Shown: positions 51,389 through 63,424 of the stretch, piece by piece | Position numbering within the stretch: position 1 is the first letter of the stretch | Layout of the letters: each line of letters begins with the position of its first letter | Assembly (NCBI GenBank): GCA_026874595.1 | Contig: CM049306.1 | Coordinates: 99,253,642 to 99,317,641, forward strand | DNA: 64,000 nucleotides | Direction of reading: 5' to 3' | Source of the DNA: Sipunculus nudus | Taxonomy: Eukaryota; Annelida; Sipuncula; Golfingiida; Sipunculidae | Made by a program: the position numbers and the translations under genes | Notes under the pieces: model-generated | What the model was told of the DNA's origin: nothing | Databases searched by the model: none | What the model saw: only the letters and a program-made list of their open reading frames with translations

Positions 51389-51839
51389 ATAGGTTATAGG
51401 TTATTTAAATATATTAATTTAAAATTAAGTATTTTGGACGTGGTCCAAGATAAATGTTACTCCGTCCTATCCTTGGCGATACCCCTCCCCTTGCCACCGA
51501 CACAAATAGATTCTGGCCTGTGCGCCATCCTTGTTATATGTGTAAATCCCTCCTAGTTACACCATTTTAGGAAACTAGGTTAAATATATACGTCAATTAC
51601 AGTGAAATATATTATTTACGCATCATGCAGTAATTTTCAAATTAACAGCCTTAACACACAGCACATACTCATGAGCTTTAGTTGAGATAGTGAATCATGC
51701 CATTTGCTTTCTAACTAGGTAAAATATACGCCAATTACAATGAAATGAATATACTGATCATTGTTATTATTTGGCCGTCAGGATGTCAGGATTTTAGATG
51801 CACTGGGCGCAACACTGAGCAACGTTGGGCGCAATTTGG

Positions 51840-51909
51840 TGGGGGGGGGGGGGGGGCGTGAAACATGTCATTTCGTCCCTGGTGCGGGGGGGGGGGGGGG
51901 GGGGGGGGG
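51840..51909. repeat. Two long G runs (possible G-quadruplex)
   Basis: G runs at about 51840-51856 and 51886-51909, separated by ~30 bp. Such tracts can form quadruplexes; their exact length may also reflect assembly error. Confidence 0.85.
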
Positions 51910-52822
51910 AGTCTACACACATGCACAGTGAATAAGGAAAGTACGCCCCTGCTCAACAAGGACAGCTAATGAAGTGCTCATTTATTTGCCCAATAGAGAG
52001 AAGAACTAATAGAGGTGAATAGCTTAAAGCTCAAGATATGTAGGTATTGACAGATGTGTTGGTTATGACAGATGTGTAGGTATCAACAGGTGTGAAGAAA
52101 TTAATTTGATGGTCATTAAATGTCCGGATCACCTTTACATTTAACATAAACTTAATATAAAAATTTTCATTTACTGTACAAATAGTCATTATAAATGATC
52201 GTGGTACTCTACGTGGCTCAGATGCTGGGTTTGGGAGTCTGTATAGGGGTATAGAAAACTGGAGAAACCCCGTATGATGTGTCTTTACTGTACTTGTTGA
52301 CTTATTTAACATGTTGGTCTGATTCTTCATAGGAGTATGTTTGATTATTTCCAGAGGGGAAACGAAATACCTTAACATCAATATGTCCGACTCCAAACTT
52401 CTGACTACTTCGATGACTGATTAATTTAATCAGGAGGGGTCGTTTATGTTTCAATAGTGGAACTGGCGAGGATGAAAGAAATATAAACTGCTACTGTCAC
52501 CTGTCGGGAGACTTAGAAACCATATATAAAGCTTCCTTCTTATCTTGATGGAAACACAAATGCAATGAGAACAGTTAAAATATAGAGTAGTTAAAACAAT
52601 TACATAAATAACAATCAAATCTGCTCTTAGATCCCCACAAAAAAATGCATTTCGTTTTTTGGATTTTATTTTTAATTCGGATACCTGGTTGCGCTTTTGT
52701 CAATGCATTGGTTGTAATTTACAGTCTTTATAATCCCTGTGTCAGGGAAATTCGTTCTGCAGCGTGCATGATATAGATATGACAGGCTATGAAAATTTTC
52801 ATTTAGCACCTGCGAAATCTTC
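51910..52822. other. Intergenic DNA before the satellite
   Basis: No gene recognised. A small direct repeat of 'acagatgtgt(t/a)ggt' lies near 52050-52085. Confidence 0.5.
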
Positions 52823-55205
52823 ATTCCGTTCTAGTAACATTGTAGATCTGTGTTTGATACAGTCCAATATAAATACCTACTGAGCCGTGTATTCCGTTCT
52901 AGTAACATTGTAGATCTGTGTTTGCCACAGTCCAATATAAATACCTACTGAGCCGTGTATTCCGTTCTAGTAAAATTGTAGATCTGTGTTTGCCACAGTC
53001 CAGTATAAATACCTACTGAGCCGTGCACTCCGTTCTAGTAACATTGTAGATCTGTGTTTGCCACAGTCCAATATAAATACCTACTGAGCCGTGTATTCCG
53101 TTCTGATAACATTGTAGATCTGTGTTTGCCACAGTCCAATATAAATACCTACTGAGCCGTGTATTCCGTTCTAGTAAAATTGTAGATCTGTGTTTGCCAC
53201 AGTCCAATATAAATACCTACTGAGCCGTGCACTCCGTTCTAGTAACATTGTAGATCTGTGTTTGCCACAGTCCAATATAAATACCTACTGAGCCGTGCAC
53301 TCCGTTCTAGTAACATTGTAGATCTGTGTTTGCCACAGTCCAATATAAATACCTACTGAGCCGTGTATTCCGTTCTAGTAACATTGTAGATCTGTGTTTG
53401 CCACAGTCCAATATAAATACCTACTGAGCCGTGCACTCCGTTCTAGTAACATTGTAGATCTGTGTTTGCCACAGTCCAATATAAATACCTACTGAGCCGT
53501 GTACTCCGTTCTAGTAACATTGTAGATCTGTGTTTGATACAGTCCAATATAAATACCTACTGAGCCGTGTATACCGTTCTAGTAACATTGTAGATCTGTG
53601 TTTTCCACAGTCCAATATAAATACGTACTGAGCCGTGTATTCCGTTCTAGTAACATTGTAGATCTGTGTTTGCCACAGTCCAATATAAATACCTACTGAG
53701 CCGTGTATTCCGTTCTAGTAACATTGTAGATCTGTGTTTGATACAGTCCAATATAAATACCTACTGAGCCGTGTAGTCCGTTCTAGTAACATTGTAGATC
53801 TGTGTTTGATACAGTCCAATATAAATACCTACTGAGCCGTGTACTCCGTTCTAGTAATATTGTAGATCTGTGTTTGCCACAGTCCAATATAAATACCTAC
53901 TGAGCCGTGTATTCCGTTCTAGTAACATTGTAGATCTGTGTTTGCCACAGTCCAATATAAATACCTACTGAGCCGTGTATTCCGTTCTAGTAACGTTGTA
54001 GATCTGTGTTTCCCACAGTCCAATATAAATACCTACTGAGCCGTGTATTCCGTTCTAGTAACATTGTAGATCTGTGTTTGCCACAGTCCAATATAAATAC
54101 CTACTGAGCCGTGTATTCCGTTCTAGTAACATTGTAGATCTGTGTTTGCCACAGTCCAATATAAATACCTACTGAGCCGTGTATTCCCTTCTAGTAACAT
54201 TGTAGATCTGTGTTTGCCACAGTCCAATATAAATACCTACTGAGCCGTGTACTCCGTTCTAGTAACATTGTAGATCTGTGTTTGCCACAGTCCAATATAA
54301 ATACCTACTGAGCCGTGCACTCCGTTCTAGTAACATTGTAGATCTGTGTTTGCCACAGTCCAATATAAATACCTACTGAGCCGTGTATTCCGTTCTAGTA
54401 ACATTGTAGATCTGTGTTTGCCACAGTCCAATATAAATACCTACTGAGCCGTGTATTCCGTTCTAGTAACATTGTAGATCTGTGTTTGCCACAGTCCAAT
54501 ATAAATACCTACTGAACCGTGTACTCCGTTCTGGTAACATTGTAGATCTGTGTTTGCCACAGTCCAATATAAATACCTACTGAGCCGTGTATTCCGTTCT
54601 AGTAACATTGTAGATCTGTGTTTGCCACAGTCCAATATAAATACCTACTGTGCCGTGCACTCCGTTCTAGTAACATTGTAGATCTGTGTTTGCCACAGTC
54701 CAATATAAATACCTACTGAGCCGTGTATTCCGTTCTAGTAACATTGTAGATCTGTGTTTGCCACAGTCCAATATAAATACCTACTGAGCCGTGTAGTCCG
54801 TTCTAGTAACATTGTAGATCTGTGATTGCCACAGTCCAATATAAATACCTACTGAGCCGTGTATTCCGTTCTAGTAACATTGTAGATCTGTGTTTGCCAC
54901 AGTCCAATATAAATACCTACTGAGCCGTGCACTCCGTTCTAGTAACATTGTAGATCTGTGTTTGCCACAGTCCAATATAAATACCTACTGAGCCGTGTAT
55001 TCCGTTCTAGTAACACTGTAGATCTGTGTTTGCCACAGTCCAATATAAATACCTACTGAGCCGTGCACTCCGTTCTAGTAACATTGCAGATCTGTGTTTG
55101 CCAAAGTCCAATATAAATACCTACTGAGCCGTGTATTCCGTTCTAGTAACATTGCAGATCTGTGTTTGCCACAGTCCAATATAAATACCTACTGAGCCGT
55201 GTATT
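52823..55205. repeat. 68 bp satellite array, 35 units
   Basis: Unit starts fall every 68 bp from 52823 to 55135 with essentially no indels, giving 35 units. Each contains AGATCT (a BglII site) and 'tccaatataaatacc', a CCAAT-like motif fused to a TATA-like motif. Variants occur at fixed sites: gtgtatt/gtgcact/gtgtact/gtgtagt before 'ccg', and tttgccacag/tttgatacag. Units 3 and 6 share 'agtaaaattg' and units 4 and 7 share 'gtgcact', suggesting a local three-unit duplication. Minus-strand frames across three units (for example 53013-53207) are a side effect of the period. Confidence 0.99.
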
Positions 55206-55440
55206 CAAGGTTAGCTGACCTGCCACATGGAGGGACCTTTATGTTTCTTTGTATATTACTGAAGAGATTCTGAGATTATTTTAGTGTTCATTTTGGCTTA
55301 CCTACACGGACCGGCATGTATGGTTTTAATTCTTGTGCTAAGACACCATGGTCTCCTATAGGAATAAGTATATTGTAGATATTTATTTTAGTTGTACTTC
55401 TTACCTTTTGAATTTGATTTAACTGAATTTAACCATGTAT
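55206..55440. other. Right flank of the satellite
   Basis: Unique-looking DNA starting abruptly after 'gtgtatt' of the last, incomplete unit. Nothing recognised. Confidence 0.5.
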
Positions 55441-56712
55441 GGATCAAAATATTTATGCAAACCATCACGCAAGAATTGACAAACTTGGTGTAAAATTTCC
55501 ACGATATAGTACGCAAGTTCAAGCGAGCCAAAAAGGAATGCCAAAATGTTAATATATATTGCCTTTAGAGAATATTAAGGCATATTTTAAAAAAAGGGCG
55601 ATTTAATTAATAGAACGACACACGGGGGAGGATCTTTTATCATTCTCATAAAACCCACACATTTAACAAGTTGCCCATGGGCCATGACGCTAAGCTCAAT
55701 ACAAGCAACTTTGAACAATGGGTAGAATGACCGTCAAGAGTGCTAAAAAGTATGCATATTGCCAATAGTTCTTAGAAAACAGGTTATAGCACCCTTATTT
55801 ATGGTTTCCAAGAAGATTATTACAGTAACTAACTATAAAGTAAGTTGGAAGATTCTACGTACACCTGGTACAATTTGTGTATTTGACTTACAGGGTACTC
55901 AAATATATTTCTTTCTAGTAGCTCACAGCATATAGGTCACAGTGACTTTATTGCAGCTTCCAGGAAAGCTTTTACAGGGACCTCCCTGTATCTTCATTAA
56001 ATTAAAAGTTTCTGGGACCAACTAGAAACAAATCGTGCAAATCTATCTTACATGTCAGTTCACATATTGAAGAATATAGGTCACTATTGCCCAGAACCTC
56101 AAAGGATTTTACGATAGAAGAGTCTAGGGCTAGCCGATACAATGCAATGTCTGACTGTCTTGGTGCTAATATTCATATTTTTTTTACTAGTTGCTCGGAG
56201 AATATAGGTCACCATGACCTAATTTCAGATTTCAACAAAGATTTACCCAGGATCTCCCTGAATGTCATGTTAGAAGATTCTAGGCTAATTGGTTACGGTT
56301 TGTATTAACAATCAGACTGCTTCATTTGTAGGTCTAAAAATATATAGAAAAAAATAAAAAATAGAGGTGGAGACACCAGTCTACAGAATCTGATATAATA
56401 CTCCATGATCAATATGCATTAAAAGAATCATGTCAATCAATGTATTACTCATTCAGATACTTCAGCTTTTGTATAAATTTTTTATTGGTTCTTGGGGGGG
56501 GGGGTACTTACACACCCGTTAACTCGTCGAATATAGGTCATAGTCACCTAATTACAGGTTTTCCAGGAAAGTTTTCATGGACTTCCAAGGGTGTTTAGTA
56601 AGAAGTTTCTAAGTCCGCCGGTTACAATTTGTGTCTTGATAACGGACAACCGGGGGGACGACGTGACAGACGGCCCGACGGAAGGCCGACGGACACAGAG
56701 TGATCGCTATAG
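55441..56712. repeat. ~0.6 kb module family, second cluster
   Basis: Carries the same phrases as 41199-48660: 'atataggtcac' near 55930, 56075 and 56197, 'accagtctacag' near 56370, 'atcaatatgcatt' near 56408, a G run near 56496, and the closing 'acggacaaccgggg...gtgatcgctatagctc' near 56640-56715. This suggests segment plus module array was duplicated together. Confidence 0.8.
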
Positions 56713-56769
56713 CTCTGATGATTTTCAGTCAGCTGAGCCAAGGACTATTTCTAGTTCCTGTGAGTGTCC

Positions 56770-56772
<3 letters not shown>

Positions 56773-56831
<59 letters not shown>
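56773..56831. repeat. (TA)n microsatellite
   Basis: An uninterrupted TA run of ~59 bp right after the module cluster. Tyr-Ile ORFs across it are artefacts. Confidence 0.98.
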
Positions 56832-56836
<5 letters not shown>

Positions 56837-57702
56837 CATATCCACGACCGTACAAATGGGAGAAATCCTCTATTTTATAACATTTTACTTCAGACCGTAT
56901 CCGTGTCCGAACAAAGTGTAACGCAGGCTTAAGCAAGACAATTTACTGTTAGAAAGACAGTGAATTGAAGTTAGAGTGCTAGCCTAAATAACACAGGCAA
57001 AGAGCTTTAATTGGTTATACGGAAAACTACAAAGGTACAATATAAACCTGGTTTCCTGAAGACTTAAATTATGCACATATAGTTATTCGTATTTATGTAG
57101 TTTATGCTAAGGTCTGGAAATAAGTATAACTACGAGGTCTTCAATCTGAGAATTATTTCCAGGATATTATCTTGTGTATCTTTCCTTTTCTTGTTAAATG
57201 CTTCTCCGAACATTAAATAGACATTACAACAATAATGGCAGCAGTTATTTTCTTTCATGTATTACATAAAAAAGAGCAATGTGTTAGATAAACGTTTGGA
57301 CCATGTGGTTGAATTTCTATTTCCTTAATTTGTGAACGCATGTAAGAAAAGGCGAAAACAGAAATACATAGGGTACAAATTACATTAGAGACCATCAATT
57401 TTATACAAATAATAAAAAATAATCAATCAAAATAAACTCTGGCGCAGCTCTAAGCACATATATTCGGCAGATAGATACAAACATTGAATAACCTATGCTT
57501 ACATTAGTATAACATATAAGTTGGTCCAACCTTAACATATTACATAGTTCCAAGGTAAAATAATGGAATACACAAAAGTAAATATCAGTATATATTCGAA
57601 TTATTGCATTTTTCAAATTCTGGGAAAAAGTTTTTCTCATGCCCATCTGCTATCAAGCAGTAATCAATAGAAAATGTAGTATACCACTGAGACGAAGTGT
57701 AA

Positions 57703-57704
<2 letters not shown>

Positions 57705-57748
<44 letters not shown>

Positions 57749-57757
57749 ATATATATA
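57705..57757. repeat. (TA)n microsatellite downstream of the GPCR
   Basis: A TA run to 57740, then 'acatgtatatatatatac'. It lies in the 3' flank of the receptor gene. Confidence 0.95.
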
Positions 57758-57777
57758 CAAACGAAGAATGTGTATCG

Positions 57778-57783
57778 TTTATT
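57778..57783 (-). terminator. Candidate polyadenylation signal for the GPCR
   Basis: TTTATT on the + strand is AATAAA on the gene's strand, ~211 bp past the stop. It is a plausible cleavage signal in AT-rich DNA, where chance matches are common. Confidence 0.35.
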
Positions 57784-57993
57784 TATAATGATATTGAGAT
57801 CACTTTGCCAAATAGAAGAACTAAGATAATATATAATCACAAAGTAAAGCACCGAAGACACAATTATAAATATACAACAATACATGTAGGTATACTGTTA
57901 TAATTTGTCAATATATAATGTAAAATTATATATGTAAGACTGTTTGGCACTAGTCCCAGTGTTGAAAGACATGATGCCTTACATCACACAGCA

Positions 57994-58974
57994 TCAGACG
58001 TTAGTCCGAGCAGTAGAACTCTGCCGGGAGGATCGGCAGCAGCAATGTGTGATGTTTCGGAATGTGTGAACCCAAGGGTTGACAGCAGGCGTGACTGACG
58101 TTACAAACATGGCCACAGCCTGAGCTAAACTCCATCCACTAGATCCATGGAAGTCACAGTCCCCACACCAAACTTGTATAAGAAATAACACAGCAAGAGT
58201 CCCAGCCCCACACAGTGTGAAAGATAACACTAAAATACTAAGGTATATAGACTTCTTAGCTTCGGCAATGTGTTCAAGAACGCGTTCCGTCTTGGTCGGT
58301 GTTTCCTTTGATGGACCTTCGGTTTGCGTTCGTCTTCTTTCCAAAACCCGTATTTTGGTAGACACTGCAATACTGTGCACGGAGATATAAGTAATGATAA
58401 TCCCTGTAGAGGGCGTCAGCCAGGTGAGTAAAGCTAATATAACATCCGGTAACAGGCGATCACAATCGGACGGGCGTCTGACCATCGGAAAACCTGCTCG
58501 GAACCCAACTGGCAAGATGACGTGGATGCACAGAAGGGAGGTCCATAACAACACCAAACAAATTATTATCTTTTTGTCAGTGATAATTTTTCGGTAGCGT
58601 AGAGGTGTTTTCACGCTAAGGAACCGATCAAATACCAAAACAAATTGGCTCCATAGCTGTATACTCACGGAAAAAAAGAATACCACATTGAAGACTAGTC
58701 CACAAAGAATGCTAAGTCCAGAATATCCGGTATGAAATGAAGACATTAAAATGAGCAGAGCACACAGCAGCAAGTCAGCAATAGTCAGGGATATAGTGAA
58801 TGCACGATGGGTGTGAATCACATTTTTATTTCTGCAGGCATACAAACAAACAGTCACGATATTAACGGCTAATCCTAGCCACGGCGCAAAGAAAGATACC
58901 CGAAACACAGCACTGTGAAACAAGGAAACCTCCGTGGAGTTGCCGCTTGTAGTGTTAATGGTATTGTTATTCAT
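57994..58974 (-). CDS. Rhodopsin-type G protein-coupled receptor, intronless, orphan
   Basis: 326 residues from a true ATG to stop, one exon. The N-terminus has N-glycosylation sites (NNNT, NTTS, NST). Seven helices fit roughly residues 27-48, 57-79, 91-115, 134-156, 178-203, 243-268 and 284-304. Class A anchors: N38 (TM1), D67 in TIADLL (TM2), C91 and C171 for the extracellular disulfide, DRF (116-118) in place of DRY, W144 (TM4), and NPWVH (299-303) in place of NPxxY. TM6 reads FTLCGAGT, lacking the usual CWxP. The C-terminal CCC (311-313) is a likely palmitoylation site. It should be a plasma-membrane receptor coupling to a heterotrimeric G protein. The ligand is unknown and I cannot place it in a subfamily. 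It is intact, so probably functional. Confidence 0.95.
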   Translation of the reverse strand: MNNNTINTTSGNSTEVSLFHSAVFRVSFFAPWLGLAVNIVTVCLYACRNKNVIHTHRAFTISLTIADLLLCALLILMSSFHTGYSGLSILCGLVFNVVFFFSVSIQLWSQFVLVFDRFLSVKTPLRYRKIITDKKIIICLVLLWTSLLCIHVILPVGFRAGFPMVRRPSDCDRLLPDVILALLTWLTPSTGIIITYISVHSIAVSTKIRVLERRRTQTEGPSKETPTKTERVLEHIAEAKKSIYLSILVLSFTLCGAGTLAVLFLIQVWCGDCDFHGSSGWSLAQAVAMFVTSVTPAVNPWVHTFRNITHCCCRSSRQSSTARTNV

Positions 58975-60093
58975 TATTCAGACTATTATGTCCGCTGCAA
59001 TTTGTGACAGAGTAAAAAAGCAACTGACCACAGGCGAGGAGTAATCATTTGTAATCTCGTGGCAGGGTATGATCATACGACACAGTAAGAGCGAACGTTT
59101 CTTCAGTTTTGCCTGTTTATTCTCATTTTGTCTTTTAGAAGCTCATCAGTTCTGAGTTGACGAAGCATCACAAAAAATGATCTCACAGGAAACAGATTGA
59201 AACCACCAAATTAGGCGGACGGGTAGATCAGTCAAACGTTCATGACAAGGCAGATGACGGAGCTACCTCAATTTAAGGTCAACATGCACCACAATCAGTA
59301 ATCGTCCTAAAAGCAAAGTTCAGTCGTATATACTGCATGGATTAACTACACTCAAACCAGTAAAAGCAAGCAAAGTTTCCACCTAAAAATGAGATAGTAT
59401 TTGAAATATGGATGAACTATTTACTCCGAAATTTAACAAAAATCATCAATCCCGTATGAGACGATAAAGCTCAATTTAAGTCATGAGCCAGTCCAGTATT
59501 AGAATATTATATGCATGTCTGCATAAAAGTTTTTTATTGTAAAAAGCTGCATTTCTTTCCAGTGATATGCAGGCATCATATGACCACAGCAACCTTGCTT
59601 ACTTGTTTCCTTGGCAAGCGATATAGAGAATTTCAAAGTGGAAAGCAATCATTTTATCTCAGCAAATTACTTTCGTTGCTTCTTCAACATTAAGACGGAT
59701 CACTCGGATGGCGACTGTCGACCAAGAAGTAACGCACAGCATTCAATAATATCCAACGAACAACGATGTAGAAGCTTGAATAATATAAAGACTAGATATA
59801 GCTGCAGAGACATTCAACGTTTCAGCTGTTTCCAGTTCACAACCACTTTCTGGTGAAAATGCATATAACAGACGAGCTGTTCCAATTTGTGCTGTATGCG
59901 GGTTCCGCGTAAACAGCTAGAACGTTAAATTCAGGCCAGTTCGTGCCACTAAAAAATAAAAATAGCTGCTACTCACGGCCGGTTATCAGCTGAAGCACCG
60001 GAGGTGGCAGTATGTAAATCACACAGCTGCAGCACTCACTCTCAGCCAGAATGTATTAATGTCATAGACGGAGCAGGGGTTATCTATCAGCTG
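58975..60093. other. Upstream flank of the GPCR
   Basis: No second gene recognised. The promoter must lie here, but I see no decisive TATA or initiator element. A 5' untranslated exon cannot be excluded. Confidence 0.5.
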
Positions 60094-60103
60094 ACACGTG
60101 TCT

Positions 60104-61178
60104 AGCCCTGCCAGGGCTTTAGTATTTGCGTTTACTAATAAAATGCTTACAGTAAAACCTGATTCCAAGTACCGATAGACTTACACAGTGCCAGCTCTTA
60201 TCACTAAAGCCCTGTAAAGTCCGTAGGGTGAATCCCTGATATTTGCATATCAAAGCGTCACAAGGATCTTTGAGGACCTGACGATTCCCCCATATTAAAT
60301 TTGCAAATCAGGCCGTCACGCCTCATGTGAGTGGCATCGTTGCTATGAGAACGCCAACAGCGGTCCCACTGAAATTTCGCACTGAAATCGCACTGAAATC
60401 ATGTGTTTAGGTAGTTCACACATGAATCTTCGTGTTCTATGATATATCTCTGCTGAACGAATATTACGGGCCATGGGCCAAATGTAAGTGCATATTGTAG
60501 ACACTATCGCAACAATTTTGTACCGACAGGTCCAGTAAAATTCCATCTGCCGAGTTGACAAGAGCAGCTGGCAGCATTTGTCTGAACCCGTGTATTGACT
60601 GTCACGACTCGCGAATCGTGATCGTTTCAGTAAGCCGTTACATTTTGACTGCGCTCGTCGCGTGGTGCACCTTAATATCTCGCGCTGATTTGCTGAGCCA
60701 GAGTTTGGCCTACATTATGTTTAAACAGGCCAACTTTCAAGACTGCTGGTCCGATAAACGTTAACACTGAGGCTGAGGGTTATAGTGTTTTATAAAGTCT
60801 CGCCGAACTCAATTTAAGCGACGGCCTAAAATTATTAAGACAAATTAAGTGGGAATATTTGTAACCAATTGGAAGCCCGGAATAGGCAATTACTGAATGA
60901 ACCATGTTGGTTTTGAAAAAGATTCTGGGAAAGACCACTGCTGACGTCACTGGAAAAGACCTTAGTTCAGGGAGGCGGTGATCTGTGGCGCTGACTGTCC
61001 GGGAACCGGCAAGATTACCAGTCCATGAAATCAGAGGGTCAAATAGTGGCAAATTAGTTATATGAATTGCCGCAAGATGGCGGTACCGATATTAAATGCG
61101 ACACAACGCATGAACGTTTGATTTCTCTGTCAGAAGCAACAATTAAGTCAGAACTATTTCATTGACTGGGCCAGTCTA
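60104..61178. mobile_element. Non-autonomous transposon, copy 2, with 10 bp TSD
   Basis: A 1075 bp copy of the element at 26750-28368, starting AGCCCTGCC and ending GGCCAGTCTA, flanked by ACACGTGTCT (60094-60103 and 61179-61188). It lacks the ~570 bp nested segment. Near its left end, AGGGCTTTAGT and ACTAAAGCCCT form an inverted pair (60115-60125, 60203-60213), conserved in copy 1. The right half holds promoter-like motifs (see regulatory entry). No transposase frame. Confidence 0.88.
60942..61083 (+). promoter_or_regulatory. CRE-like and YY1-like motifs inside transposon copy 2
   Basis: A perfect TGACGTCA (60942-60949) and caagatggcgg (61073-61083) lie in a stretch conserved with copy 1, where the first is degraded to taacgtca. 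These match known CREB and YY1 cores; activity is inference. Confidence 0.35.
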
Positions 61179-61188
61179 ACACGTGTCT

Positions 61189-61966
<778 letters not shown>

Positions 61967-62201
61967 TCAAATAATTATAAATGCTTAATGATTAGATTTT
62001 ACGTTTGATAAGCTGAGAAATGGTACATGAAGGAGCAATTATAAAGTGGGTGGCAGCACTGTGGCGGTCATAACCTCCACATAGTGGGCATCTCTATAAA
62101 TTAAAGTGGGCAGTTTAGCCCAGTCTCGAGAGCGCCCACATTTTATAGGGGTTCGACTGTAGGCTTTAGGGGTCATTTTCACCAGTACCAAAACACGATA
62201 A

Positions 62202-62831
62202 AGGTGCTTTTCCATGAGTGCGAAGTCCGTATCCGTAGTCCGCATGCGTAGTCCGCAAAAATCGCTTTGTAGACTTTTTAACTTGGCCGTTTCCAAGCAT
62301 GCGTTGTCTGTATGCGTAGTCCGTATGCGTAGTCCGTAACCGCACGCTGCCGGGAGCATACCAATCATCGTGTCCATTTCAGGTACCATAGAGTTTTCCC
62401 ATTCAGGCCGTGCTGTATGCACCTGTCTCTATGTCAAACTGACACAAGTGTCATTTCTGGCAACCAAACATATTGGCATTTGGCTGAATTTTGTTTTCCT
62501 TTCTTTATCACAGACAACATGTTTTTAGATGATTGAAGCGTAAACATCACCGTCGCGTGAAAAATATTACTAATTTTGATCTTTTAAAAATTTTATTATT
62601 TTAATAATATTGTTTTTAACTTTTGATGCTAATATATACAAATATACAATACATATATGGTAAAATGGCTTGCAAAAAAAAAAGAAATACCAGCTATCGA
62701 GCACATATCAATACGGAGTACGGACTACGCATATACGTACTTCGGAAAACGAACTTTGCGGATACGGACTACGCATACGGACTACGCATGCGGACTACGG
62801 ATACGGACTCTGCACTTATGGAAAACCACCT
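62202..62831. mobile_element. PIF/Harbinger-like MITE, 630 bp
   Basis: The terminal inverted repeats are about 54 bp with roughly four mismatches: the left end starts AGGTGCTTTTCCAT and the right end, reverse-complemented, starts AGGTGGTTTTCCAT. TAA flanks both sides (62199-62201 and 62832-62834), the TWA target preference of PIF/Harbinger. Subterminal DNA is a run of 'cgtagtccgtatg'-like repeats on both arms. There is no transposase, so it moved in trans. Confidence 0.85.
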
Positions 62832-63424
62832 TAAAGGCCTAACTTTTACTTATATATCTATTAATATTTTCACTGGACGCCCTCCGTTAGAAAATGACAC
62901 CCGTAAAAGTGTAACAAAGTGCTCTAAGCAAGTTGGAGCTTTCTGCTGACCTGTTAAAACAAAATGTAACAATAAGAGTTCTCGTGCAGTCGCTCACTCC
63001 ACGTGGCTCACAGAGTCACGCTGGTGAAACATTCTGAAAGTGGCAGCCGACGGTGCTCATTTCTAATTGATATTATCTATGTTGTACTTATTCATGTAGA
63101 AATGTCTTTGTCAAGACTTTGATATGAAGGTTAGTAATTGATTATTAATCATAATTACTAGGATATTTTTTTTACACGAAACGCATCTTTAATTTTAACT
63201 ATCTCAAAATCTGTGTTTATAACACTGTTAAAATGTTATTTACAGTCACTAATACTGAAGTGTTATGTTAAAGGCCAGTGCTTCAAGACATACGTGATTT
63301 ACATTAGTCTAGATGTGTAGAAAATGCTTTAATATTTCATAATAATATTTCATACAGCTCACTGAAATAATAATATAAATACTGATAAATCTCATGACCT
63401 TGTCTGACAGTCATGGACAAAACC

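Larger units (their letters stand above)
48661..51760. repeat. Segmental duplication, copy B
   Basis: Homologous to 34860-38542 in order, including the (AGT)n run near 49176-49200 and the 'tgtagcgccccctgttgg' block near 49687. Relative to copy A it lacks ~2.2 kb after 49630 and gains ~1.7 kb (about 49790-51525), which includes the LTR-like element and an unassigned protein-like frame. The (AGT)n is present in both copies, so it predates the duplication. Confidence 0.85.

Noticed and set aside
53013-54635. 64-codon minus-strand ORFs repeating MDCGKHRST...
   Set aside because: Produced by three successive 68 bp satellite units (204 bp); variants disrupt them elsewhere.
52823-55205. CRISPR-like array
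   Set aside because: The 68 bp units are contiguous and whole-unit identical; there are no unique spacers, and the context is a eukaryotic genome.
62039-62842. ORFs over the MITE arms (127, 108 and 61 codons)
   Set aside because: They read through the terminal inverted repeats and subterminal motif iterations; no transposase motif.
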